From NCBI RefSeq assembly GCF_020509005.1, contig NC_063012.1, positions 9,610,001 through 9,674,000 on the forward strand: DNA of 64,000 bases, written 5' to 3'. Shown in pieces: positions 11,163 through 22,630 of the stretch. The translations under genes were made by a program, and so were the position numbers. The notes below the pieces were generated by a model. The model worked only from the letters and a program-made list of their open reading frames with translations. It searched no databases and was not told the DNA's origin. This stretch comes from Fulvia fulva. Lineage: Eukaryota > Ascomycota > Dothideomycetes > Mycosphaerellales > Mycosphaerellaceae. Within the stretch, counting starts at the first letter, position 1. Every line of letters begins with the position of its first letter.

Positions 11163-11787
11163 CTACAACCCAAAGCACATCTTGAGCTTCAAGATGGTCT
11201 TGTATCAATGAGAACCATGTCCTCTAGTTGTCCTTGGTTAGGATAGGTGCTGCTCTCCTCCTACCAAGGGTGCTGTGTCCGGTTTCCTCCATGCTTTTAT
11301 ATATAGGACAGGATGGCTGCCTACAGAAGAAAGGTATTCGTTCGTACGCGATCGGATCGATAGGAGGTGAACCGAACGCGAGGTTGATAGTGGAGAGAAT
11401 GGCTGTCCACAAGAAAGCGAGGAAAGTCGGTCGTAAGGATCGTGTTTCTGAGACACTGTCTGTAGCTCTCTCAGGGGAGGGTGTTCTGAGACACTACGGC
11501 TCTCTCAGATGGAACAGTTAGTCGATGCGAACGCGATGTCCGGAGAGCGACTCTTCTCAGTAAGCTCGCCCACTTGTCTGAGGTATTGGCACAGGCTCCC
11601 TGACTCGGAGTCTGACAGTGCCTCACTAGGCTCTTTCACGTCTTATATGCACCTACAGCGCGGCTGTAGCTTCCTGTGCAATGCGGGTGCGGCCTCCAGT
11701 CTGCCTTCCTTTTGTTCTGAAGAGGAATAACTCTAATACGACTTTGTCGAGGGTGAAACACCGAGTTGCTAACCCGGGCTCATAACC
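11163..11787 (-). promoter_or_regulatory. Copia-B 5' leader with half-tRNA primer-binding site
   Basis: The minus strand directly after the 5' LTR reads GGTTATGAGCCCGG (about 11774-11787). This is complementary to the anticodon stem-loop (GGGCTCATAACC) of initiator tRNA-Met rather than to a tRNA 3' end. Copia and Ty5 are known to prime with a cleaved half-tRNA of this kind. The remaining 600 bp is leader without a credible ORF; a RIPed version lies at 48300-48725. Confidence 0.7.
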
Positions 11788-12005
11788 TGTTAAACAGGTA
11801 CGAGTTGCGTAGCAGTGGAAGACGGCGGATCACACAAAAGACGAAGAAGGACCCAATGGGATAGCGTGTATCTACATACAGTATCGCCGGTGTTGGTGTA
11901 GGTGTTTCAGGAGGGACAGCTATACTTAGGACTTGACTAGCAAGCCCTGATTACTAATCCCCCTAAGCACTCAATGTTGACCCTATGACCTGCATATTCT
12001 CAACA
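11788..12005 (-). repeat. Copia-B 5' LTR
   Basis: 218 bp, with intact TGTTAAACAGG and TATTCTCAACA ends (+ strand). It is followed by the duplication TTACC. Confidence 0.95.
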
Positions 12006-12287
12006 TTACCTACCGGCAAATATTAGAGGTCCTAAGTTCAATCTAGGGGTAGCCTTAGTCCTGTCGTATACTTAAACATATATTGTCGTCCGCTAAACTT
12101 ATTGAATTGTCCGATAATTACTCTATACTAAGTTATTTCGCTCCGGCGAATAGTAAGAGAGCTCGCTCTGCCCCTAGGGAGTATAAGATACTAGTTAGTA
12201 GCGTAATACACTAGGCTGTCTACGACAGAGCTTATACTATATAAGGTGTAATAGGGCTCTAATAGGTAATACCGGAGTAACGGTATT

Positions 12288-12326
12288 AGAAAGTTAAAAA
12301 GGCACCTTCGGGGTGCCTTACTTTCT
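12288..12326. other. Two-part hairpin with TTCG loop
   Basis: AGAAAGT/ACTTTCT (7 bp) and AAGGCACC/GGTGCCTT (8 bp) form one stem with a four-base bulge on the left and loop TTCGG. It keeps CA and TG in a neighbourhood nearly stripped of them. The function is unknown. Confidence 0.6.
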
Positions 12327-12520
12327 ATACTTTTGAAGGTCATTACCTTAGGGTAGTAACACCTTTTTGTTTTAGGCAAGTGTGTACTATATATAAGGTA
12401 CGAAAGTAGCGGATAATGTAGTAACAAGGTAGTAGTATTGTTACTAGTAGTAAGTTAGAGGCGTTTCTCGCTTTCTAATTAGACGCGCTACTTTTGTCGC
12501 GCGCGTACGCTACTACTAGT

Positions 12521-12579
12521 AATAGGGGTGTTTCTCGCCCTTACGCTATTAGCTAATAGGAGTCCGAGAAACACCTATT
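12521..12579. other. Inverted repeat, 15-bp arms
   Basis: The left arm (12521-12537) is AATAGG, two extra G, then TGTTTCTCG. The right arm is CGAGAAACACCTATT (12565-12579). Arms pair fully apart from a GG bulge and also retain TG/CA. Confidence 0.5.
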
Positions 12580-14897
12580 AATAATAGTACTAGGGCCGTA
12601 CCGGTGAATAGTAGATACTTTACCCTAGCTTCGTTATCGTCTATAGTATTAGTAGCTACTAGTACCCGTGTTTTGCGCCTACTAGCGCTTCTAGAGAGGT
12701 GTCCGTAAAGATAAAGCCGTTCGGTATTCGTTTCGAGATAAGGTAAGGCCGCTACTACGGGCTTCTTAGGCGTCTATTAGCCCGTTACCTCCTAATACGG
12801 CTATAGAGGGTACTAAGGTACGTAGGTCTACGCCTTCCTTAGCTATATTAAGTAGCTTAACGAAGTACTTATACTTCTGTAGTAGAAGCAGCTTAGTCAG
12901 CCCGTCTATAGGTATGTCATTAGTACTAAGATACTTGATCTTAATGTCTCTACGCTAGTCTCGTAATCGGAGCTAGTAGTAGTAGATATTAACGTAGCGT
13001 AGCTTCGTATTAAGCTTTTGCCCTTATTAGTTAATAAGGCGGATAGTCTACGTATTGTCGTAGTATAAGTAGGTACGCTAATTAAACTAAAGGTATATCT
13101 TAGTAAAGACTCGTTCCTACTATATAAGCTCTAAGGCGGCTTACGAAAGCCCGAGTAGCTCAGCCTCTATTAAGGACTTAGTGATAGTGATTTGTTTAGA
13201 TGCCTTATAATCTACTAGTCTACCGAATAGTATAAAGACCTAGCTATTTAAGCTAGTCCTATTATTATTATTTATACCGTAGGACGCGTCCGATGCTCTA
13301 AAGAACTCGTAGTTACTACCGAGGTGCTCTAGTTAGCTATAAAGGCTAGTGATGTATTTGCTAGCGCTATATATAAGGTAGAGGTTCTTAGTCTCTAGGA
13401 TAATAGCGTAAGTACTAATCTATAAGCTTAAGGTATGTCTTAGTTAGCTTAGTTAGATACTACGATAGTATAGATAAGGAAAAGGCGATATTAGGCCGCG
13501 TATATATAGCGGCGAAGTTAAGGGATCCTATACGTTAGTAGTACGTAAGGATAGCGATAGAGGTGGGTTAATGACCCTCTAGAACGGTCTAATCAAGGTG
13601 TTAATCTACTAGTACTATCGTTTTGCGTATATTCGTAGATATACTAAATTTGGCGGCTAGCTTCTTAAAGTAGTCTTCTTAAGAGAGCTATAGTAAGCGC
13701 TTGTTCCTGTCGCGCGTAACCTTAATTCCTAGGAACTAGGAGAGATTAGCGAGCTCGTATATCTCGTACTTAGTAAGTAGCCGCTACTTGATACTAGTAG
13801 TATAGGCCTTATGCTTACGGTAGTAGAGTATAACTAGGGCGTTAACGTAAAAGAAGAATATAACCTTGTTATTATAGTAGATATATTCGGAGTCTAATAG
13901 GGGTACTAGTCTAAGGGAGGCTAGCGTCTCGGTTAGGGAGTTATACTATAATAAAGGGGACTCCTTTAGACCGTAGAGGGCCTTAACTAGCTTAAGGGCG
14001 TGTCTATAGGATGGCCTGTCGATTCTAGGAGGTGGTTATAGATATATAGTATATAGTAGGTCCGAGTTTAGGAAGGCGTTAACAATATCAAATTGTTCGG
14101 CTTCTAGGTCAAAGCTCGCGGCTATAGTATAGTAGAGGCGGAATATACTTACTAGTAGTATAGCGGCGTATATGTCTAAGTATATTCCTTACAAATCGCC
14201 TCTTACGTATAGCCTAGCCTTAAAGCTCTTTAGTATACCGTACTCGTCTAGTTTATATTTATATACCTACTTAAGCGGTAGTAGTAGCTAAAGTCCCTCC
14301 TCTTACTAAGTATCCTAATCCCTCTCTTCCTTTATTACCTATCTAAATGTGCCTATTGCTAGGGCTTTAGCAAACTCCTTAGCTATAGCTTCGATCTACT
14401 ATTAGGAGAAGCGGTGTTTTATAGCGGCTCGGTAGTTAGAAGGTTCGGGCGGGAGGTCATCGCGGTATATAGAGGTAGTAGTATTGACACGCCTTAGAGG
14501 GCTGTTACCTCTTCGTATAGGGCTTCGATCGCTCTTATCGCGATAGGCGCGTGTTCTAGGTCGTATACCGGACATCTAGCTAATAATTATATTAGCGACT
14601 ATAATCTAGTATAGTATATAGTAGAAGTAGGCTATTCGTAGGCGCTTTCTATTCTCTATAACTATATAGTTAGACTCCTCTAGTATATAGAGCTCTAGGT
14701 CTAGGGGGAAGAGTAGTATATTAGACGCGTTATATATTAACGCGTCTTTTAGTAGTATAAATGTGAATAGATATAGCTCGCGATTAGGGTCCGTATTACC
14801 TATAATCTCCTTACGGTCTTCTACGGTAAGGGCATCTATTATCTACTACTATAGGGTGTCGGAGTAGTTAGTAGTGTTGTGTACTAACTACTATATA

Positions 14898-17332
14898 GAT
14901 AGATAGATTTGTCATTCCCCTATTCTAGGACCCTATCCGGCCTATATAGGTATATATCTATTATTATATACAAAGGGAAACCCGAATAGGTGAAAACCCT
15001 TCCCGCCCCCGACTACTCCTTGTCTAGATTAGCTTTCCCTCTGAACGTACGTAGTCTATGTCACTACCCCGTTAGCCCCCGCTCCTAGCCGGTCTCGTCG
15101 CGCTACGTCGTGTCCTCTCTTCCTACACTACTCCTACTAGGCGGTACTGTTCTAGCTAGCCCTTCTCTAGTATCTAGTTCGTAATACGCCGTAGGTCTTT
15201 AGCGTTATTAAGAAGTGCCCTAATCGTCCGGTTCCTCGCCTTTGCCATCTACTCCCCCCTTCCTAGCGACCACCTCGGATAGACGAGGAGTACGTACCGT
15301 ACGTTCTAGGAGCGATAGCCGTAGGGGCAGCTAGTATTCGTGTATCCTAGAACCTTCCTCTATAATAGGTACCCCTAGAGGCCGATGTGTTCGCTTCGTA
15401 GTTGGGTTACTATACTACTCTATGCCCTCGTAAGGCGGTAGTAGATAAGCTTCGGGGGGTGCTTGACCGCGGATTTTGTAGCTAACTATTCCTTAGGTTG
15501 TCCCGCTAGCTAAGGGCGTCTACTATGCCCTACAACCTAGTTGTTCCACCTCTCTTTCTATAGTTGCTCTATAAACGATTTCTTACCTTCCTATTATGTT
15601 ACTAGCTGTTCGTCCCTTACCTAGTAGTTCGGCTCGTTTCCGGGTCGAATGCCCTTATACGCTAGTACTGATTCGCGGGCCCTTACGACTGTACTAGCGA
15701 TGACCTTCTATACTAGGTACTGTGCCGACTTGCCTAAGTAGGAGGTCCGTAGTCCCTAGATATATAGGTCGATCGGCGGTATAGCGGTCTCGTACTTAAG
15801 CATCCTCGTTAGTATCGACTTATATACCCCGGTGACCTTCCTTAGGCATTAGTTTTAGATCTTCGCTAGCGGCGCGACGAGTCCCTTCGATAGGCAGGCC
15901 CTCTCGCCTAAGGACTACACTTAGCTACTATAGGTAAGGACTAGCCGTATAATAGCCGTATATAGAAGTCGTAACTACCGGAAGTCCGCCCCCTATATAG
16001 ACGTAGTGAGCCTCTAGTATAATGCTATATTCTGTTTAGCTTTCCGTAATATTGCCTATACGTGCTTCCTCTACCGTAGCGCCGGGTCCACCTATAGTCC
16101 GAGGATCCTGAGCTAATTTACCGGGTTAGTCGTATACCCCTATATCTAGATAGAAGCTTGTATATTATAGAACCGTAGCCGGCGCGTAAAGTGTATTAGA
16201 TTGTACTTTTCTAGGGCAAACCGAGCCCCGTGCCTCCTAGCCTAGTCCTCGTAGCAAGGAAGGAATCGTATTTAGTAAGCTAGCTACGAGATAAGGTGAC
16301 AAGTCTTAACCGCGCTTTCCTACTTATCTAGTACTACCGTATAGCCTCGTTTCGAGAGGTTAGCCCGGAGCAAAAGCTTCCCTCTACGCCCTCCCTCCCT
16401 ATTTACACCTTAAGCCAATATCTACCTCTATAGGCCTAAGCCCTTTAGTGCTCTCTATTGACCGATATACGCATCCGTCCTCTCGGGCTATATAGATAGT
16501 GTTAGCCGTCGCTACTAGTATATACTACGCCCTAGGTTTTGACGCCCTTCGCGTTACCGTAGCCTATCTCTAGAAAGCGGCCGTCTATGCCTCGCAGGTT
16601 TGCTCGGGGTACACACTACGCCGGGCAGCGTACTCCTTACGTTTCTACCTACTAACTAATATAAAGTTCCTTATCGCCCTACCCTCGATCCTCCCCGATT
16701 ATAGAACTAATCCACTTGTATTATACGTCTTTTCCCCGTCCTAATAGCCGTCTTTTCCTTGCTTAGGCTATCGTCTTTTCCTCGTCGCAATCTACTATAT
16801 CAGACTAGGTGCGTTATGTAGCGGGATAGGTAGTGCCTTAGGCAAAACCCTCGTTCCTATACCGGGTGTTTAATAGGCCCTTATAGGCTTCGTCGCGTGT
16901 CTACCTACCTACCGCATTGCCCGCTAGTAAACACTAGATTGTTTCGTAGTCCGCTCGACGCCGTTATATAGTCCGCTCAGTTGTTGTTCTATAGTCCGCT
17001 CGTCTAATGTTCGTCGCTTAGCCCGCTCGGTTTACGGTCTCCGGAGGTGAAAATTCTATACTTATACTAGAGGTGTCCTATCGAGCGTATAGGCCACGGT
17101 TCCGCGCCCTTCTTATACGTAGAAAGAAGAGGGACTCGCTCCCGACACGAGTACACGCTCGTCGGATAGTTTTCATACCCGTTTTGCTAGTAGTCCTCTA
17201 TTCGCCGCGGCTTCGCCTACGTTACGCGCCCGTCGCGCCTACGACGCTCTAGCGTAAGAATACTTGGCTCTCTCGTAGCTAGACGAGAGGTTCGTAGCCG
17301 ACACTACGTACAGGTGATTCTCGTCGTCGACC
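14898..17332 (-). mobile_element. LINE-1 chimera 1: truncated LINE (14898-16254) joined to the 1078-bp module (16255-17332)
   Basis: The minus strand reads module, then LINE ORF2 from the middle of RT to the 3' UTR and a TCTA tail. The duplication AACTACTATATA flanks the whole (14886-14897 and 17333-17344), so both parts arrived in one event. The LINE part corresponds to LINE-1a from about 4265 onward. Heavily RIPed; no ORFs remain. Confidence 0.92.
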
Positions 17333-17344
17333 AACTACTATATA

Positions 17345-20300
17345 TTGTCTTAAGTCACGTGATCTGTTACGTGCTCGATTTGCCGGTCTTTTTAGTTATA
17401 TATTACTAACTAGCGGTATTACGGCTAGTATAGTTCTTACCTAAGGAGCTTTTAGTAGGCGTCTCGAGGTTATTAGGTATACGGCTACTAAGCCTATTCT
17501 TCTACCCCCTCGGCCTATACTATGTCTAGCTCGTAATAAGCGATATATAGGTCGTAGTATTATTTAGGCTCTTTAGCCGGTTCCGCTATTACGATATTCT
17601 CTATAGGGGTTATATACCCTACTATTAGGCGTAATAGGTTATAGAATGTAGTCTTATCGAAGAGGACGTCCTTAACTCGTATAACCCTATCTTTTAATAG
17701 GTCCTATACGCGGTAGATGTTAGTAGAGTCGTATCCTATAAGGTAGCCTATAAGCGCTCTCTCTTAGAGTTTCTCGCTCTTACTAGGTTGATCTAGTCTA
17801 TAGATAAACACGTATATAAGGGAGCTATATACTACTATATAACCTACGTTCGGAATTCGTCTTATTACTAATTCGAATAGGGTCTTCTAGCCCTTTAACT
17901 AGATAGGGGAACGCTAGAGGATATATACCGCTACTATAGTACATTCTAGCTAAAGCTTTTCCGGCGATCGTATATAGATACGAATACTTCTACTTATAGT
18001 AATGATTAGAGCTCTAGCTCTTTCTACTAGGTCCTACGTAGGCGCGTCTTCTACGGTTACGTACTATTCAATCTTGTTGTTATTAATAACTAAGCGAAAT
18101 ACCTTCCTAATAGCGGGCTCGTTATCGCTATAGAAGTATACGAACCTACGACTAATAAAGTTGATAAAGCTTAGTAGGCTATTAAAGTAAGCTAATACCG
18201 ATTACTAATCCCTGTTCTTAATAGTAAACTAGAAGTATCTATAGGTATCTAGATCGTAGAAGTAGATAAGGTACCTATTACCGTTATAGGCGACAGTGAA
18301 TTCTACTAAGTCTATAGCTATATAGCCGTATAGGGTTATTACTCTAATAGGCTAAGACCGATTATATATCTTATAAGCTTTACTAAGCCTATATACTCTA
18401 TAATGTATAGTAAGGGGTACGCTTAGACTATCGTTAATAATCACCTCCTTAACTCTAAGCGGCAACTACTTAATACGTTCAGCGCTAATATAACTAAAGA
18501 TTTAATACTACTAGCGGCTAGAGAGCTTTTGGTATTTAATAGGGGTCCTACTAGACGTAGCTATACCTTTAGTGCCCCTAGTACTGTTTATAACTACGAG
18601 AACGGTACGGTTACTATCCTCTTAAGTAGTTAGAGATACTACGCTATTAGTAGGTTCATCGCCGATGTTTATACCCCTACTAATAGTGCTAATAAAGTGC
18701 GCGTTACGTATCTTTTTAGTGACCTTCGGTAGTACTAGGCCCTCTTTTATAGGCTATTAGTAAATGATAGGTGACTTAGGTAGTATAACCACCTTAAAGA
18801 AAGGGATTATACTAGTAGGGCGGTATAGGTCTATCAATTTAGTGTCGTTGTGCTATATTGAATTACTACGTCCGTACTACTAGAGTCCGGCTCTTTCTAT
18901 ACGTATATAAGAGATAACGTTTATATAAAAGCCTAGGAAGTAAGCTACATCTAGTAAGGTGAATGAATGGCCCCTAATTGATATATAAATACGCCCTAAC
19001 GCTATAATTAGAAAGGTAGTTGTTCTAGCCTAGATTTCTAAGGTAGTAAGGCGCTCTATAATGAACTCTATACCCTCCTAGTTATAATGATTGATTGTAT
19101 AAGTGTCTAAACAGTTATTATATACCTAGTAATCCCTAAAGTTGACGCTCAACTTACTAATTAAGCTAGAAAGAACAGTAAGGCCAATAAAGCCCTTATC
19201 GCTTAGTAATACCTTCTTCGTATTAGTAATAGCCTTGTTACGTTCCTAGTCCTTACGATTGTTACGATTTAACACGCTAAGTAGACGCTCGCCGTCGTCG
19301 CTTAAGTAGTAGTTAATAAAGTTTTTCTAGTACTTCTTCTACTACTCTAAGCGCTAATCCTTTACTAGGCGCTTATTAGAGTTAATTATATCGCATAAGA
19401 ACAGGCCCTTATAATAGGTGTCCTTAGGCTCGCCGGTAATGTTCTAGTAGCCGCTTAGCCTATTATTGTCCTTGTCTTTGTTCTTATCGCCGCGGCTACT
19501 ACTACGACCCTTATTACCGCGGCTATTACTACGGTTGTTATTACCGCGGCTACTACTACGGTCATCCTCCTTTTAACTAGCACCTATAGGTACTGTTCTA
19601 TCCTCTACTTCTACTAAGGTTTCTCTAGAGAAGGTTACGAAGACTAATCGACCGTTAGTTATTACTAGTACGGTATTGCGTATCTATTCGAGGTAACGCT
19701 TAGTAAGCTTTTGTAGTAACATTTTGTTACGCTTCTACTCGTTATTTAGAGAAGCACCGTAGGCTAGAGCCTACTTCTACTAAATAGTAAGTAGGAAGTG
19801 TCTACTAAGGTCGTCGTACTCGGCGTAGTTATACTTAAGTATCTTAGTCTATAAAACTAACTAGTCTAAGTACTAGTTATTGATTCTATATACGCTAGCC
19901 TTCTAAAGCCTAGATAGCTTAAGCGTAAGCTACCGCTTACGTAGTATATCGTCTAGACTATACTAATCCTTAAGAGCCTAGTATTTCGCTCTAAGGGTGT
20001 TCTAGCCGTATATTAGCTCTTACCCTAGCTCTATCGTCGTACGGATAAGGTAGGTAATGAGCTTTAATCGCGTAGTATTAAAGATGTCGTATATCCGTTG
20101 CCTTCGTTCTACGTCTGTTTGTCGTAGCTTAATAAGGTCTCTTAATATAGCGTCTCCTACCGTGTACGCTTATTAGATTTCCTTAAACGTTAAGTAAGTA
20201 GGCTCTATTAGCTCGTTACTTAGTTAGTAAGGATCTATATACTTCTAGACATTTAAAGACTCTACGTAGAGCTCTAGCTAACGGTCAAACTTGTCCTATT

Positions 20301-20536
20301 AGTTATAGCTCTTTAGAACTACGGTACCCTAAGGTAGGGCACCGGTAGTCACCGGCGTCTCGGTAGTAGCTATAACTACAAAATAGGTTATAGGCTAGTA
20401 AAAGTTCTACGCGGGTTCACTAGGCCTAGAGGATACTACTATACTAGTTGTAGTAGTAGTGCTATAACGATATAAACTCTACCTTAGGGCTTCCTTGTCG
20501 TAGCAAATGTTAGTAAGCGCTAATCGGGCTTATAAC
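17345..20536 (-). pseudogene. Copia-A integrase, protease and gag remnants
   Basis: From 20.5 kb leftward this parallels 59.4-62.6 kb on the plus strand. Gag is about 19.6-20.5 kb. A low-complexity stretch near 19480-19570 encodes Arg/Ser/Gly-rich repeats (SRGNKGRSSSRG in the relative). Protease is about 18.7-19.2 kb and integrase 17.4-18.5 kb. The primer-binding site next to the LTR is the RIPed half-tRNA type (TTATAAGCCCG). Stops fill all frames. Confidence 0.7.
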
Positions 20537-20743
20537 TATCACGTTAGAAGTGTAGGAAGTTATTATACGGGCTTATATAGGATGTTTTAAAAGTAGGTTA
20601 TATATTATATATATCTATCTAGAATAGACAAGTGTTGCTCTTAAAGAGGCTATAGGTGACTAATTAGTCACCTAATTCTTAGCGTACGTGGCCTTAAGTT
20701 TTAATAATAGGATGTTACCTATATATACGCTCGGATCGCGACA
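20537..20743 (-). repeat. Copia-A 5' LTR, containing a 22-bp palindrome
   Basis: 207 bp. The perfect palindrome at 20653-20674 is centred on TGACTAATTAGTCA, two inverted TGACTAA half-sites like those bound by bZIP proteins of the Gcn4/AP-1 type. The same palindrome is in the LTRs at 6745 (one mismatch), 52373 and 54181. Confidence 0.85.
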
Positions 20744-20748
20744 CGAGA

Positions 20749-20870
20749 GGCGCGAGAAGATAAAGTAGCGTAAATCGAGCTAGCGGGTACTAGCGGCCGC
20801 TAGCGCGCGGCCGTACGGCCGACGATACTATATTACGAGGCAGTTCGTAGAAAAGGGCTATCTCGTAATA
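20749..20870 (-). repeat. Gypsy-B left LTR, second piece
   Basis: It continues the LTR interrupted at 6744 and ends CTCGTAATA. It is collinear with 28885-29005. Confidence 0.85.
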
Positions 20871-22630
20871 GTACTCCCCCTCCTCGAATAAGGAGCTCCT
20901 ACGACGCTTCTACGTTTAATACTCGGAGCGTATAGGGGGCTCTCGCTAGTACTTATACCGGTACTAGTCTCGAGAGCTTTATCGAGGAAGCTATAGTTAT
21001 GCCGCGTTTATATATACGGTCCGAGGGTTAGCGCTAGCCCGTATTAAGTTACCGGCTAATCGAGTCCGTCGAAGGTAGGCTTAGGTTTATCTAGGTATCG
21101 CTAGTAGAACGCGATCGCGAGTTCTTTATATCTAGGTAGTACGGCTAACTACTTAGCCTAGCTCCGTATATAATCCTTCTAAATAACTATATACTATATA
21201 TCGTTATACCTAATCTTAGAATCTACTAGATCCTCTACTTCGTACTCCTCCGATACCTAGCCTTCGCGTTCGACAATTACGGGCGCTAGTAGTAGTTTAC
21301 GTTATCTAGGTATCCCTTCGGTTACTACGCGGCGTAACTTACTCGTATAGAACACGTTATAAATTTGTATCCTATCGCTAAGGTCGAGTTTATACGAGCG
21401 TCTACCTACGGCCTTAACGACCCGAAACGGCCTAAGGAACTTATAATCGAGTTTTTTACTTAGGCGTATAGTCCTAATATCACGGGCATCTAGTAGAACT
21501 ATATCGTTAGGCTAGTAGGTAGGCGCTAGCGCTCGCCGAGTATTTACGGCTTCGGCCGTTTATACTTACGTAAAAGTATATAGGTCGCGTAGCTTATCTA
21601 GGCGGTCGCGGCGTATAGACTCGAGTACCCGCCGTATTTCTACTTAAGTGTCTTATATATTATTAACTAACGCATTAGCGGCCTCGACGTTAGGTACTTC
21701 CCGAGCTATAACTTATAGTTTAGCTAGGCTACTAAACTCTATCCGTAGGTAGCGGCTAGAGCCGGCGAAGAATAGAGTTATTCTAGTACTTATAAACTCG
21801 TAATTATTAAGGGCGAACTCGGCGTCTAGTAGTAACTCGACCTAGTTATCTTATTAATAGTTAGTATAGGCGCGGATATACTATTCGAGTACTTAGTTTA
21901 TACGTTGTAATTGCCCGTCCGTTTCTAGATAGAAGGCTATAGAAAGATCTTAGTAGATACTAAGCCTTACGTAGAGTCTACGGAAGAGCGTACTAACAAA
22001 TTACGTACCTCTATCGCTTACGACTATCTCCGGTAGGCCGTATACGGGGATTATATACTTATAGAATAAGGTAGCGGCGTACTTAGCGTTTAAGTTATTA
22101 GTAGGGGGTAGCCGTACGTATTTAGTTAGTATATTAGTAACTATTATAATATATTTATAGATTAGTCTAGTATCGGGATCTTTACTAGCGGGTACGTCGA
22201 CGATAAAGTCTACTACGATATACTTCTATTCGTAACCGGGCGTATAGTATAGGGACAGGGTGCCTTACTTTAGTAGTCTTAATAGAGTCGAGCGCCTATA
22301 TATTAGGTAGTATCGTACGTATCTTACGACGTTACTTACTATACTAGGCTAGAAGAGGTTTTGCCGTTATAGTAGATTAAAAGTCCTCGCTATACCTTAG
22401 TAGCTAGCTACTCTACTATTATAGTACTTACGTACTACCCGGGTACGGAGGTTCTAAGAGGCTAGGATATATAAGGCTTTATCGACGTTTAGTCGATCCG
22501 CGATAATTTTATAATCTAATACGGCGATCTTCTATTATTATAGCTATACGTTAGCGATCCCCTACTAGAGATCGGACTTTAGTTTAAGTATACGTATCGT
22601 TATAGACCGGCTATTATATACTTCTATATA
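20871..22630 (-). pseudogene. Gypsy-B integrase and C-terminal region
   Basis: The minus strand read through stops gives YKLDLSDRIQIYNVFY and then SKLRRVV near 21300-21430. This is the region after the integrase core that in intact elements reads like YKLDLP..PVFHVSLL. The integrase zinc-finger and core region extends to about 22.5 kb. RIP has left no ORF. Confidence 0.65.

Larger units (their letters stand above)
7277..12005 (-). mobile_element. Copia-B: young, mostly un-RIPed Ty1/Copia element
   Basis: It has 218-bp LTRs (7277-7494 and 11788-12005) with TGTT..AACA ends and perfect five-base duplications TTACC (7272-7276 and 12006-12010). The LTRs differ at only a few transitions, including TG to TA at the very tip of the left LTR, which suggests light RIP. 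The minus strand carries gag, protease, integrase, RT and RNase H, but with stops, frameshifts and a shortened integrase, so it depended on help from elsewhere. It lies inside Copia-A. Confidence 0.95.
12006..14885 (-). pseudogene. Copia-A RNase H and RT remnants and 3' non-coding region
   Basis: From 14.3 kb leftward the minus strand matches the RT of the plus-strand relative at 63.0-64.0 kb (there KVIFFFYVNDLVILYY, the YVDD motif after mutation). RNase H follows to about 12.7 kb. Between 12006 and 12600 there is no coding signal but two strong inverted repeats (12288-12326 and 12521-12579). No ORF of real length survives. Confidence 0.7.
6745..20743 (-). mobile_element. Copia-A: RIPed Ty1/Copia element, about 14 kb with its inserts
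   Basis: Identical-length LTRs (6745-6951 and 20537-20743, 207 bp) with ends TATTACG/CGCGACA are flanked by perfect five-base duplications CGAGA (6740-6744 and 20744-20748). An empty copy of the target survives in the other Gypsy-B LTR near 28857-28900. Gene order on the minus strand, from 20.5 kb leftward, is gag, protease, integrase, RT, RNase H, the Copia order. It contains Copia-B and a LINE chimera. All coding sequence is destroyed by RIP. Confidence 0.9.

Noticed and set aside
11774..11787. tRNA gene at the GGGCTCATAACC sequence
   Set aside because: Only the anticodon-arm complement is present, placed exactly at the primer-binding position; no acceptor or T arms.
12288..12326. Bacterial-type terminator at the TTCG hairpin
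   Set aside because: The sequence is fungal retrotransposon DNA and no T-run follows the stem.
6668..20870. Inverted TATTACGAG/CTCGTAATA ends taken as a DNA transposon
   Set aside because: These are TG..CA LTR ends after RIP; the repeat occurs twice in the same orientation bracketing Gypsy genes, with five-base duplications.
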